Source of the DNA: Phialocephala subalpina
Taxonomy: Eukaryota > Ascomycota > Leotiomycetes > Helotiales > Mollisiaceae
Reading direction: 5' to 3'
Length of the DNA stretch: 64,000 bases
NCBI GenBank assembly: GCA_900073065.1
Contig: FJOG01000029.1
Span: forward strand, 29,538 to 93,537
The notes under the pieces were generated by a model. It made no database searches and was not told the origin of the DNA. It worked only from the letters and a program-made list of their open reading frames with translations. This document shows, piece by piece, positions 52,608-64,000 of this stretch. Made by a program: the position numbers and the translations under genes. How positions within the stretch are numbered: position 1 is the stretch's first letter; each line of letters begins with the position of its first letter.

Positions 52608-54695
52608 CTAGGATAATTGGATGCTGGTATCCCAAGAAGAATGTAGTGCGGGGTTGGGGGTGACAGGAACATCATCAATCCCAGCACTGATACTCTCAAT
52701 CCTTCGAATGAAATCTTCCACGCTCTCCTTCTCAGTAGGTGGTCCACCCGCACCTTGTGCACCATCGGTCCACTGAGCAATTCGATTCGCCGAATCTTCA
52801 ACGCTCACCTTCGCCTTCTCAAATAACTCCACACACTCCGCATACATCCTCGAAACCTCCTCACTCCTCTCCCCGTTTGCCAGCATGCCAAGCAATCTCA
52901 GCAAAGGATCGATCAACTCCAAGTCGCTTTCCGCCAACGGATCCCCTGGCTCCCTTATCAGATGATGTAGCAACGTCTTCGTCGCCGAAACGAAGATATG
53001 CAGAACAATCCATATACAAGCATAATCTCCTTGAGGCGTGACATGAAGAAGTTTGATAGCTTTCCTCGCCTCAGTAACAAAAGTGATCGGTGGAGGAAGT
53101 CTCTCGTCTTGCAACCCTGCGCCGTCGTGCTGTTGGATTGAGGGAGCGGAGCTATGAATTGCGTTCAGGGTATCGAAATACACAACTCTGAGGATGACAG
53201 TACCGGCTTCCTGTTCTGGTAATGGAGCATCTTGCGACTCGTAGAAATACTCTCTTTGAAAATCGATAGGGACAGAAGCACGCCAAGCTTGGAGCTTCGC
53301 TTCTAGGTCCCTGATGGCGGTGACCCTCTGTGGGAATGATTGTCGACTGGCTGACAATGAGAGCAGACGTTTGTATATCTGTCCTTGGATCAAAGCTAGT
53401 CTGACTCTGTCGTTCATGAAGTTGAGACCAGGAACGGTGGAGTCTTCGAGCGGGAGCTCAACATCCATCTCATCGTCGTCCTGGGTTGGTGGTCTCCGAG
53501 TCCGTAGACTGACATCTCTATCCAGAATGTATGCCACCCAGAACACTCGTTTCCGTTCCTCAACCAGCTCTCTCGGTAACCCGGACCCCTCCTGCGATCG
53601 ATGCAAGTTCAGCGTTTGCGCCAACCTCATAGCACTTGCCGTAAGGCTCGCATACGGCCCCGGATTCGGACTCCCCTGAACAACAATTGCCATTCCAACC
53701 AAAGCCTGCACCGCAGTCAAAGTATGATTTAGCATCGTCAATTCCGTTGTAACCGCCAACGCATTCTGGAAATATCCCCAAGCTTCACGATCTTCTTCCG
53801 TGCTATTCAAACACACCATTGCTCGAAACCGATGCGCGAGTGCCAGCACGACGTTTATACAAGCCCACCAAGCTGGATCCTCATAAGGACTTTCCTCGCT
53901 CTCGAACCTCTGGAGAAAAGTTCTTTGATTGAAGATTGAGAATGGGCATTGAAGTCCCAGGAAAGCTCTTTGGATCAAAAATAGAGCTTGCGGCTTGGGA
54001 GGAAGTGGCTTGATAATATGCCGAGAGAAGGTGGATTTTATGTGGGTGAGTTGATGGTCTGAGAGCTTGGGCCAGTCTTTAGGTGAAAGGAGGAGTATTG
54101 CGGGGCTGGTCATTCCTATGCCCGTGGTTTGTACGCCGTTTAGCATGTCGTACATGAGATCTCTTGTTCGGGAGTCGAAAGGTGACTGGGCTCGGAGGTT
54201 TGACTGGACTTCATCCCACGACTGGAAAAAGTGGTTCATCTTTTTCTGGGCGGGTAGTAGTTCGGTATAGAGTTGCATTTCATCGCTGGCGCCATCTATT
54301 GTCTTTGGTTGAGTTTCCGATGCACGTTTTAATTTGTCTTCTGCTTTCCTTAATCGTTCTTCAAGTTCCTCGAGTCGTTTTTGCCTGTTCCTGCTCAGCT
54401 CCCTTTCTTATTCTACCTCTCCAACAAGCGAGGCTCACCCAGGTAGTCTCCTCGGCTTTCTCTTTACACTGATAGGAGTAAAATGACACAGCGTCTTGAA
54501 CTTGATACACTGCAAACACGACTGCTCAGTTGGTTCGCAGCGAATCTTCTTCTTCCGACACATATCACAAGCCTGCTGGTTGTCAGTCTCGTGATTTTTT
54601 TTTACTGCAGCCAATCATAAGCGACCACTCACTTTCGTAACAAATGGTTCCCGACTCCCTGCTATCGAGGGAGTCCGGGCTCCTTTTTGCGACAT
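52608..54695 (-). CDS. Zn2Cys6 fungal transcription factor
   Basis: Three exons, 54633-54695, 54439-54572 and 52608-54384, giving 657 aa. Exon 2 carries the binuclear zinc cluster with spacing C-x2-C-x6-C-x6-C-x2-C-x6-C, beginning ACDMCRKKKIRCEP, followed by the basic linker VKRKPRRLPG. The start of exon 3 is a dimerising coiled coil (QKRLEELEERLRKAEDKLKR). The middle-homology region follows with QRAFLGLQCPFSIFNQRTFL, ASLTASAMRLAQTLNLHRSQ and RKRVFWVAYILDRDVSLRTR. It is a nuclear, sequence-specific activator or repressor binding CGG triplets. Target genes cannot be read; the convergent aldo-keto reductase is a candidate (inference). Confidence 0.92.
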
Positions 54696-55851
54696 GATGC
54701 GATCGAGGAGGAATTGATCGTGTCTCATCGACGTTCAGCTCCGCGAAGAGTCTGAAAAGGAGGAGGAAAGGATTCGAGGACATTTTGAATGTTGGAGATA
54801 GGGCTGGTAGCGGATCTGCACAGGTTGGCGCTGACGAATGAGCGAGCGATCACTGGACCTGATTTCTAAGCACTGAGTTTTAGCTTCCCAGTACCCCGGA
54901 TTTTGCGTCTGCGTCTCGCGCTCAACAATCGAGTGATTATTGGATTGCGATAATTCTGATAGCGGGCAGTCTTGGTATGATATTTAATTATGAAGCGATA
55001 GCAATAACAAGATGTGAGGTTATTGGCGGTGCCGGAATCGAGATTCTTCGGTAACCGAGGTTGGATTTCGGACAGCGAAAGGACTTAGCCAAATTCCTCC
55101 TTCCATTGGTGGCATACTGAATACGGTAGTTTCTTGGGTGGTTTGACAACGCGCATGCGCTCGAAAACTTTGTTGATAGACAGGAGCAAAGCATATACTA
55201 GCAAATGATGTGGATAGAACAGACTTTGGATTTCTCGCTAGAACCCCTGAGTCAAGCGAGCCTTCATTCATAATCACGGACGTTACGAAGACTCCGGGAC
55301 TGTCAGCATGGTTCTCTGTTCGCCACAAAATTTCAGGTTAAGGAAAAAGCATTGAGCGTAATACCATGGTGATGCGGCTCAAGTCAACGCCTGAACGAAG
55401 CTCAAATGAGACCGAACACAAGCAAATTCCTTTTCAAGAAGGGTGAAAGTATCGGTTCTAAGGAAACCGCTTGACGAAGTCCTGCCGAAGTTTCATGAAC
55501 ACCAACAATCACTTGAATGAAACCATCAAGAATAGAATAAGAAGGGAGGGACGGGCAGGTGTTTTGAGCTCTGGAAATTGGGTCGTTTAGAATGATAACA
55601 AACTTTCTTGCACTGGTCACGTGCCAAGCAGCGCTTCAGTCCGGATTGTAATTGGGCTAGACCAGCTACAAGAAGGCGTGAAGAGAGCAGTTTGAATGGA
55701 AATTTGGGGCTTCATCTTAGGTTTAAAGTTCATGATGCCCATTAAATATGAGCAATAGGATGAAAGCTTAAGTTAGTCACAGACCACGAAAGGTCGATAG
55801 TATTTTCAACACTGAATTTTATCAGACTCAGATATCAAGCAATAGAACACA
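54696..55851. other. Intergenic, nothing recognised
   Basis: Promoter of the Zn2Cys6 gene and of the small orphan gene. No domain-bearing frame. Confidence 0.5.
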
Positions 55852-56441
55852 ATGCCAGTATTCTCGGGTGATAAAGAAAGGAAAGCGAAAGGTAAGTATC
55901 CTTATCGTTTGCGGCGATGATTGATGCTGATGAAGTGATAGCGAGCCAGACGGAAAAGAGCAAATGGAGACAACTCTTCAAGATTGACAAGAAAATCGCC
56001 AGCCTAAAAAGGCGAGGTGTCAACATCCCAAACAATTGTTCTCTAACATCCTCGGTGTCACCATCTTCCAAAAAAGCAGAAGAAGAACGCGTAGCCGAGA
56101 CAGCGCAGCCACTAGTGCAGGTGCGAAAGTCGCAAGAGGTTCACATCAAGGAAAGAACAGAGATGGAGTTGGAGCTTCAGACCAACCCTTGGTCGGATGA
56201 CGGTTCTACCAAGCTCGAAGGCCATACCGTAGCGAGTACTGGTAGCGAGACGCAGCAGAATATCGACACCCAAGACCCGACGCCGACCACAGGTACAAGA
56301 GCTACACCGAGTCCAATGGCGCCAATCACTCACACTAGAGGTATGTGGGAGCTACTGGGTACTGGAAAGAATGGTGTTTGTGAGTGGGCGCTCACGGATC
56401 CATATCGTAACGTGAAGATCATAGTGAAGCAGATTTCTTGA
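55852..56441 (+). CDS. Small hydrophilic protein, unrecognised
   Basis: Two exons, 55852-55891 and 55942-56441, giving 179 aa. The intron (GTAAGT...TAG) joins MPVFSGDKERKAK to ASQTEKSKWRQLFKIDKKIA. The N-terminal half is basic, the middle disordered and rich in T, E and S. The C-terminus is compact and aromatic (MWELLGTGKNGVCEWALTDP, YRNVKIIVKQIS), which suggests a short folded end that may be the conserved part. No signal peptide or membrane helix. Function unknown. Confidence 0.6.
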
Positions 56442-57564
56442 GTGAGTGTGTGGTGTTCATCGAGATATATCGTTCTTTGGAGGCACGACTGTCATAAGAA
56501 TGACATAGGTATGAATTCAAGTTGTTCTGGACACGTCCTGCTAAGTTTGATGCAAAGTTTGTAAAGTATCTCACAGGTATACGTGCAGGTTATATGGTTC
56601 CTCGAGCAAGTGTTTGGTTCTTTACTTGTGCAATGGAGCCTTCATAATTCACGATGGTAAGCTACATATGCACTTGAAAGTGTCTGAAATCATCTTGACC
56701 TTAACTATGCCAAGTTGGACGTCGGAAAGTCTAGCCCTGATCTAGTATCAGAAGAACCTTCTCCAACAAACTGTACGACTTTTCTCGTTCAACCATTCTG
56801 GTCTAATCGGTGTGGATCGTGGGCTACCGTTCGAGGTTACACTTTTATGAAGCCAGGGCCGTGCAAGCAGTATCCACTCTACAATAGACGAAGTACCGTG
56901 TAACTGTCTTGCATCTGAAGCGGCTGGTTGACTTGAAGAAGTTTGAATCTACTTAGGTAATAATGATAGAAGTCCGCTGTTGAGCATGCCCTCCGTTTTC
57001 AGGGGTGTTATCCCTCTGAGGATATCTTAGAAAACATGGCCTATTATTGATTATCAGTTATTGCACGTGACAATCAGGTGGCATGTTTGGTTGGCAGCGT
57101 CTAGCGCCGAAGCGAGATACTGTTGTCACGTGCGGAAACTCTAATCAAAATTGGACTTGACCGGAGGAATCATAGAGTGAGTAGGAGTAGAGATCTTGCC
57201 CCATTTCCTTGAAAATGAAGATCAGGAATGCGCGTCGAGTTGAAGAGTGAAAATAAAGGCACGAGAATCTGGTTCTGTACCTGGCATGGGTGACGTCATT
57301 GCACAACCTGAAAATTAGACTAGCCGAACCCTGGAAAAGTGGTGCCCAGACCTTGTGGCAGGCTCGAGGCAGGCTCGAGGCAGGCTGAAGGTGATCGGTT
57401 GTGTGGGGTGATTATTGCCTGGGGAATTAATTCCATTCAACTTTTGCATCCGAAGTCTCGATTAACCAGCTTAGTTTCCAGAGATGAGACTGTGCTCGAC
57501 TTCCGATCGCTCACCACTGCTGCAGACAAAGCGTTCTCCATCGTGGGAATAATATTACGCGGCA
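56442..57564. other. Intergenic with short direct repeat
   Basis: An 11-bp direct repeat (GGCAGGCTCGA) occurs twice plus a partial third copy around 57357-57385. No gene is seen. The part close to 57565 should carry the kinase promoter. Confidence 0.45.
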
Positions 57565-60500
57565 ATGCCTCAACGCAAGAAGAGAGGGGTACCAGAGCTG
57601 CCATTCGAGACAGCCAGAGAGAGGGATCTTTACCAGTAGGTCCTCATCAACTCATCGCAGCAGGTCAAATAGAGTCGATAACGCCTGAATTAGATACTAT
57701 CAACCTTCACTTTCGCCGCGCTTCGCACCGGACCATGTCCCCCGATCCTCATATGATACGACATTATCTGCCTTTGCTCAACTTGTGACTCTGCGTTTGA
57801 AGACAAGACGTGCATTGATATCCCTCATTGATCGGGCGAATCAACATATTCTCGCTGAATCTACGCAGACATTATCTCTCCAATCTGATTCGGTCCACAA
57901 CGATCAGGACGAATTATGGTTTGGATGTACAACTTTGCCCCGGTCGCGAGGGCTTTGCGAGAAGGCTCTTGAAGTGCTACCTTCGTCCAAGCCACGGAGA
58001 TTACTACCCTTAATCATCAATGATCTCACTCAAGATGACAAGTTTAAGGATCGGCCATTCGTTACGAGCCGCCCATCTTTGAGATTCTATGCTGCGATGC
58101 CGATTTGTACCAAATCAGGCTTCAACATCGGAAGCCTGTGTGTTCTGGATGATAAGCCAAGAGACGGGCTGAGCGATGTCGAAATCAGGTTCTTGGGCGA
58201 TATGGTAATTACTATCATGACTTATTTGGAAATGGGCAGAGTCAAGGAAGAGCACAGACGAAGCGAGAAGATGGTCAAAGGCCTTGGACTTTTCGTGGAA
58301 GGAGGGAGCACTCTGCGCGAATGGTGGCTCGAGGTTGGAAACGACAAGGCATCGCGACAACAAGGTTCGAAAGACGGAGCAGAGGCACAAAGCAACGAGA
58401 ATAGTAGACCTCAACCAGATTTAGATTTAAAGTCAACATCCAAGGATCATATCTCTGCCACCAAGACCACGGGATCCGAAGTCACGGGGCAGTTCGAGTC
58501 GCTTGACAATCCTTCACCTCTTCCTCAACCCCAACCAGCGATAGACACTCCAGCCAAGGGTCAAGCTGAACCTGCGGTTGAATTGCGGCCCCTTTTAGCA
58601 ACGCGGAGAGACTGTGATGAAATTTCTACAGCATCTAACTTTGGAAACCAGAAAACTCTCTCCTTTCCGACCCCAGCGTCGAGTACCTCGGCGACGCCTC
58701 CCCGCGAGCAGGACGCTTCTCCGATACGAAGCATAGGAGATGGTCAACGCTCAGCTAATCTAAACCAGAGTTTAAGAACATCTACAGCAGACTTGCAGGA
58801 GACCATGTTATCTGAAAACCTCAAAGACATGTTTTCGCGTGCCAGCAAGATCATCCGGGAATGTATTGAGGTTGATGGGACAATTTTTCTAGATGCTAGT
58901 ATCGGTACGTTTGGTGGACACACAGACGAGTCCCATGATAGATTTGGTCGGTCAGAGTTGGCAGGGGGACGAAGTCAAGAGTCTATTATATCAAGCAGCG
59001 AAGAAGAGCACTGGAGGGCTCCTGCCAGTGATGCGGAGACATCAGGAGTGAGTCCTGCCGGTAGCTACGTAAGCCAACTGCCAAAGAAGACATTGACCGA
59101 TAGAGTCAAAGAGAAGGAAAAGACGTGCGGTATACTGGGGTTCTCAACGGAAGAAAAATGTAGCCTGGAAGGGGATGCGGCCTCGGAGAACTATGTTCCA
59201 GTTGCGGAGGCGTTTCTCCAGAGACTTCTTCACAAGTACCCCCGCGGACAAGTATTCAACCTCGGCCCAGTAATCTCCAGCACGAGCGACACCCGACATA
59301 CTGACGGAGATTTCGCACAGGCCGAACCTAGATCTTCTGAGAAGATTTTGCGGCCGGGAAAGCCCAGAGAAAGTGCTAAGCAGACAGAAGCAAAGGCCCT
59401 TCTTCGGATGCTTCCTGGTGCTCATAGCGTTGTCTTATTTCCGCTCTGGGATTCTCACCGGGAAAGATGGTTTGCGGGTAGTTTTGCGTGGACTACTCGA
59501 TCGACGCGGGTACTCACACGCGCTGAAGACTTAAGCTATCTTGCGGCTTTCGGAAACAGCATCATGGCCGAAGTTGCTCGATTGGATACGATAGCTGCAG
59601 ATCGAGCCAAGTCAGACTTTATCTCGTCTATTAGTCATGAACTCCGATCCCCTCTTCACGGTATCCTTGCCTCGGTGGAGTTTCTACAGGATACAGCGGT
59701 AGACCTGTTCCAGAACAGCATGATTGATACCATTGAACGATGTGGGAGAACTCTTCTGGACACAATCCAGCATGTACTTGACTTTGCGAAGATCAACAAT
59801 TTCACCAAGCCAAAAAGGAATGCGAGACAGGACGAAGGGTCGCCTAGCAAAGGGCCCCGCTCGAGAAAGATGGGCTTAAGCGTCGACATCGACGTTAGTG
59901 TGATCACTGAGGATGTGATCGATGCCGTGTACGCAGGCCACGAATTTCAAGCTAATTCGTCACTCGGGGTGGCCGACGAAGCAAGCGGTTTCCCCTCCGA
60001 AGGTCTCCGGAGAAGTGGAGTCAACGACAGAGGCACAATTCCAGATCAACCTCCGGATCAACCTGCATTGAAGAAAGAGCGGCTTGCAATTATTATGGAC
60101 ATTGGCTGGAGATCAAACTGGACTTTCAATACACAATCCGGAGCTTTGAGAAGAGTCTTGATGAATCTCTTTGGTAATGCTCTGAAATATACTGATGCGG
60201 GGTGGGTCAAGATCTCCCTTCAGTCCGAAGATATCAAGTCGACAAAATCTCAATCCCGGCAATCCATTATCACAATCACCATTAGCGATTCAGGTAGAGG
60301 AATATCCCAAGAGTTTTTGCACAGTCAATTGTTCACACCATTCTCACAGGAGAACGCTCTGAATCCCGGAACTGGGCTAGGCTTGAGCATAGTGCTGCAG
60401 ATTGTACGCTCGCTCGGGGGTACAATCGATGTTCAGAGTGAGCTGGGCGTTGGGACCGAAGTCAAGGTATCTCTCACCTTAAACCAAGCACTAACTCCCC

Positions 60501-61873
60501 CTCAACCTCACGCTCTGGACGCCAAGTATGAAAGCTCCGTTATGGGTGTGAGGGAAAGGACAAGTGGGCTAACCTTAGGCCTTGTGGGGTTTGATATCTC
60601 CAGTATCTCTGGAACACGTGCTGGTATCTTTAAAGTCGAGCCAGAGGTCTCGTTATCTCTCCAACCGTCGCTTAAAACCATGGCCATTCATTGGTTTGGC
60701 ATGAAGGTCACGGCATCAGAATCATGGGAAGCTTCACCACCAGATATCTATATTGCAAATGAGTCAGAATCTTCCCTCGAGTCTTTAGGGTAGTCGCTTT
60801 ACTAACCTGAAGTAAAGAAAACCTGGTCTCCATAGTCCAGCTCCTGTCATTATTCTTTGCTCTAATGCATCTGTGTACCGTGCTTACGCTCGGGGGACGG
60901 GGCAAAGCGTTCAAAGCAGTGACAATGGACTTGTCCACTTTATTTCTAAACCGTAAGCGGCTCCAAGCTAGCCATTCTTCCAGGCCTTAGCTGCAACCTT
61001 GACACTACAGCCTGTTAGAAATCGGCAATGCTAATCTGTCCTGGATAGATGCGGCCCTCATAAGCTTGCTAGAGCCTTCGCGTTTTGTTTAAGTAACGCT
61101 TCACATTCACCTATAAATCGCGGACCTCAACTATCACCTCTCGGAACTCCAGATGTGGGTCCAGCTCCTCCTCAGAGTTTGTTCAGGGCCCCGGATTCAT
61201 CAGTCCATCCTGTGGAATCACATTTACACGATGAATCTTTCCCGATCAGTACTGGATTCCCTTTAGGGGAACCCTCCAGAGCAAATGAATCTCCAGCACT
61301 CGCTACATGCGCCAAAAAAGCTACAAAGCGAAAACCTATGTTGCTCTTGGTTGAGGATAACCACATAAATCTGAAGGTATGTCTAGATCATACATTAGAA
61401 ATTTCTTTTCCGTCAATTATCGCCAGTCTTAGGACTAATAGTGGCAAAGCTTCTCGAAACCTTTACAAAGAAGAATAACTACGAGTACGACACGGCGGAG
61501 AATGGCTTGCTAGCGTTGCAGACCTTTCAAAATACGCGGACCCTCTATGACATTGTGTTTATGGGCAAGCAAATTTTGATTCTAAACGTTGCCGAATCCT
61601 AACTAAGAAGTAGACATCTCGATGCCGGTCATGAACGGAATGGACTCCGCGCGAGCAATTCGGAAACTGGAGAGTGAGCGAGGACAGAAGCCTGCTATGA
61701 TCGTCGCCTTGACTGGTCTTGCTTCTGCTAGCGCTCGACAGGAGGCTTTCTCTAGCGGCATAAACTTTTTTCTGACAAAACCAGTCAGTTTCAACGAGTT
61801 CCGGAAGTTTCTGGATGATTGGACCCCAGATATGGAGCCGCAAACTCCCGAGGGGTCTGAGAGACGTATCTAG
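57565..61873 (+). CDS. Hybrid sensor histidine kinase with GAF, HisKA, HATPase and receiver domains
   Basis: Six exons: 57565-57635, 57694-60762, 60818-60952, 61049-61376, 61450-61564 and 61614-61873, about 1325 aa. The start opens MPQRKKRGVPELPFETARER. The GAF domain (about 55-190) includes RRALISLIDRANQHILAEST and GLCEKAL. The phosphoacceptor H-box is SISHELRSPLHGILASVEFL (about 670). ATPase boxes: NLFGNALKYT, DSGRGI, FTPFSQ and GTGLGLSI. The receiver has LLLVEDNHINLKLLETF, the phosphoacceptor Asp in FMDISMPVMNG (about 1240) and TKPVSF. The fifth intron begins GC (GG/GCAAGC). The second donor is ambiguous: GTCAGA at 60763 gives a 55-bp intron; GTAGTC at 60790 would leave only 28 bp. It signals through phosphorelay, likely to stress MAPK or regulators. 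Confidence 0.9.
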
Positions 61874-62200
61874 AGGCTTAGTCCATCGAGTTAATAAAGC
61901 GAAGGGAAGATGTAACTTTGACTTATCCTAATCTCTATGATTTTCCTGGGCAACTTTCGATATGGCTTAAACAATGGCTCAAATAGCAGCTTAATATAAG
62001 GAACATTATACCAATAGATAATATCCGCGATTATTAATTAGAAATAGACTTTATTGGCCGACTGCCATGAGGACTAATGTGAACTTTTTCCGGGGGAGGG
62101 GGTCACGCGAAAAGTGGGGTTAAAGAGAGAATGATCGATTTTCCTAAACGTTGATAGGGGTACCAAATATAATTCTTTGATTAATCTATTATGGATTTTC
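61874..62200. other. Transition from gene to AT block
   Basis: GC drops from about 62000. A G/C island at 62090-62125 reads gggggaggg then ggtcacgcgaaaagtgggg, reminiscent of the terminal repeats of fungal Tc1/Fot-type transposons; I see no certain partner copy in the window. Confidence 0.3.
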
Positions 62201-64000
62201 CCCTTCACGTGATTCTTAATAGCCTTTGATCAAAAATACCAAAACTTTGCGATCAAATTATATTCTAAGAATTAATATAATTTTTTTTATAAATATTTCA
62301 ATATTTATAAATAAATTATAATTTAATTAAATATATTTATATTTTAAATTTTCAAATTAAACTATTAATTTGTTATTATAAAAAATTAATTAATATATAT
62401 TAAATTTTAATTTATATATTTAATTATATAAAAATTTAAATATTATAAATTTTAATAATTTATTAACGATTTTTTTTAATGATTAAATAATTATATAATC
62501 GAAAAATAAAAAATATTAAATTCTTATAAAATTAAATATAAAATAATTAAATAATAATATTATTTAAAATTATTATTATTATAAAATATTAAAATTCGAT
62601 ATTTCTTAAGAATTTAATTTTATAATTTTCAAAAATATAATCCGTATAATATTATAATAACTTGGAAATTATCAAATAAAATTTATAAAGAAATTCGATT
62701 TTATATTTATTTAAGAAATTATTCAATATAAAATTATTTTAAAGCGGAAATACTAAATAATAAAAAAGTAAAAAAAAATTATTCTCGAATAAATTTTTTA
62801 TTTTAATTAAAGAATATTATAGAAAATATTATATATTACGCAAATTTAATAAAATATATAAAAGTAATTATATTGAAATTCAATATAATAAAAATATTAT
62901 TACTTTGTTCTTTATTCAAATAAAGTTTAACGTAATTCGTATTTCGTAAACATATTTTACTTTTCCTTGTTTTTATATTTTAATATTTTATTTTATAAAC
63001 CTCGTAAAAACGCTTTTATAAAGAATTACTTTTTATTTATTTAATAATATACTTTTTAAATTATTAATTCTTAAATTACGTTTTTTATAAAAGTTTAAAA
63101 TTATAAATAAATTGATTAATATTTATATTTAATAATTAAAATAATTCGTTTAAAGAAATATTTTATTATTTCGATAAATTTTATCAAATTAATTATATTA
63201 ATTATTTAATTTTTATAAATCGTATTAATTTTATTTTCTAATAGAATTTTATAAAAAGTTTATATTTAAAAAACTTATAATTAATAAAATATTTATATAA
63301 TTAATTTTAAATTAAATGTTTTATTAATTTTTTTAATATTTATAATTAAAATTAAAATTAATATATCGATTGATTTTCTTTAAAATAAATTCTATTGGAT
63401 AATAAAAGTTTTATATATTGATTTCAATTTTTAATATAAATATCAAAGAAATTAAAACCCTAATTAATTCGAATTTAATAATATAAATATTCTATTAATT
63501 AAAAATTTTTTATATATAAATTTATTATAAAATTCTATAATAGAATAAATATAATACGAGTTTATAAAATAAAAACGAAATATTATAATTTTAGTATTTT
63601 TACGGCGAATTATTTTATAATCTAAAGTATTTTAATTTTTTTGATTTTATTTAAATTAATTATTTCAATAAAATTCAAATATTAAGCTTTTTATTTCTAT
63701 ATTTTACAGATTATAAATAAAGTTAATTATAAAAAATTAATTTAATATATATAATATTAAATTTAATTTTAAAAAGAATAAATTGAAAAAAATATTTTTT
63801 AAATATTTTAATACTTAATTTTTAATTTTTAAACTCGATATTTAATTCTAAACTTTTTTTTATTTGCTCGAATTCTTATATTTTAACCACGTGATTTTCA
63901 ACGGGTAAGGGTTTAAAGCCCCTTCTATTTTATATTACGCTAAATAATTATTTATAAATTATATTCTAAAGAATTTTCATTTATAATTTTAAAAAATAAT
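62201..64000. repeat. Extremely AT-rich block, probably RIP-degraded repeat
   Basis: About 1.8 kb that is almost entirely A and T, continuing to the window end, with no open frame of note. Runs such as ttaattaa and taaatatt dominate. Only two G/C-containing islands interrupt it: cacgtgatt near 62205 and cacgtgatt...gggtaagggtttaaagcccc near 63887-63922. This composition is typical of repeats mutated by RIP in filamentous ascomycetes; the original element cannot be recognised. Confidence 0.75.

Noticed and set aside
60763..60817. Stop at 60793 taken as the end of the histidine kinase
   Set aside because: Downstream sequence continues the expected regulatory linker and a complete receiver domain when introns are removed.
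61377..61449. Apparent frameshift at the kinase exon 4/5 junction
   Set aside because: Using the acceptor after ggcaaag (61449) gives INLK-LLETF in frame with a CTAAT branch site just upstream, so no lesion is needed.

Overview
The window is nuclear DNA of a filamentous ascomycete (Pezizomycotina; Leotiomycetes is my best guess, from gene style only). Evidence: genes carry many 45-70 bp GT-AG introns with CTAAC/CTGAC-type branch sites, the proteins are typical of moulds (tyrosinase, Zn2Cys6 regulator, SAT4/rhodopsin-type membrane protein, fructosyl amino acid oxidase, 2EXR protein, fungal hybrid histidine kinase), and the right end is a roughly 1.8 kb extremely AT-rich block of the kind left by repeat-induced point mutation. 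Exon coordinates were built by hand from splice signals, frame and family homology; nothing was run.

Layout. 1-8 kb: a partial tyrosinase, a 2-oxoglutarate/Fe(II) dioxygenase, a TA-flanked MITE-like element, an alpha/beta-hydrolase pseudogene split by an AT-rich insert, a perfect 250-bp tandem duplication, and a LaeA-like methyltransferase whose C-terminus is lost exactly at that duplication. 8.5-10.3 kb: a cytochrome P450 divergent from the methyltransferase. 10.4-14 kb: a 2EXR gene and two decayed, related SET/TPR-like copies. 14-21.8 kb: housekeeping genes: a coiled-coil protein, a mitochondrial PPR protein divergent from LSM3, and a GTPBP1/2-type GTPase. 23-26.7 kb: a disordered protein, a small membrane protein with a homopolymer frameshift, and an unrecognised gene embedded in an array of 25-bp palindromes, three of which lie in its introns. 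26.8-30.5 kb: fructosyl amino acid oxidase and an MFS transporter, divergent. 31-37.8 kb: CorA metal transporter, rhodopsin-like membrane protein, O-methyltransferase. 38.9-42.4 kb: a second MFS transporter and a small secreted protein. 43-46.4 kb: a pseudogene of a full-length nitric oxide synthase (oxygenase plus FMN/FAD/NADPH reductase on one chain). 47.5-56.4 kb: glutathione S-transferase, metallophosphoesterase, a broken P-loop gene, an aldo-keto reductase convergent with a Zn2Cys6 regulator, and a small orphan protein. 57.5-61.9 kb: a hybrid histidine kinase, then the AT-rich block.

Themes. Secondary-metabolism and stress-redox genes alternate with housekeeping genes, and an unusual fraction of the accessory genes are broken: hydrolase, methyltransferase end, two SET copies, nitric oxide synthase and P-loop gene. 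The two most interesting signals are the nitric oxide synthase pseudogene and the local family of 25-bp palindromes that coincides with introns.
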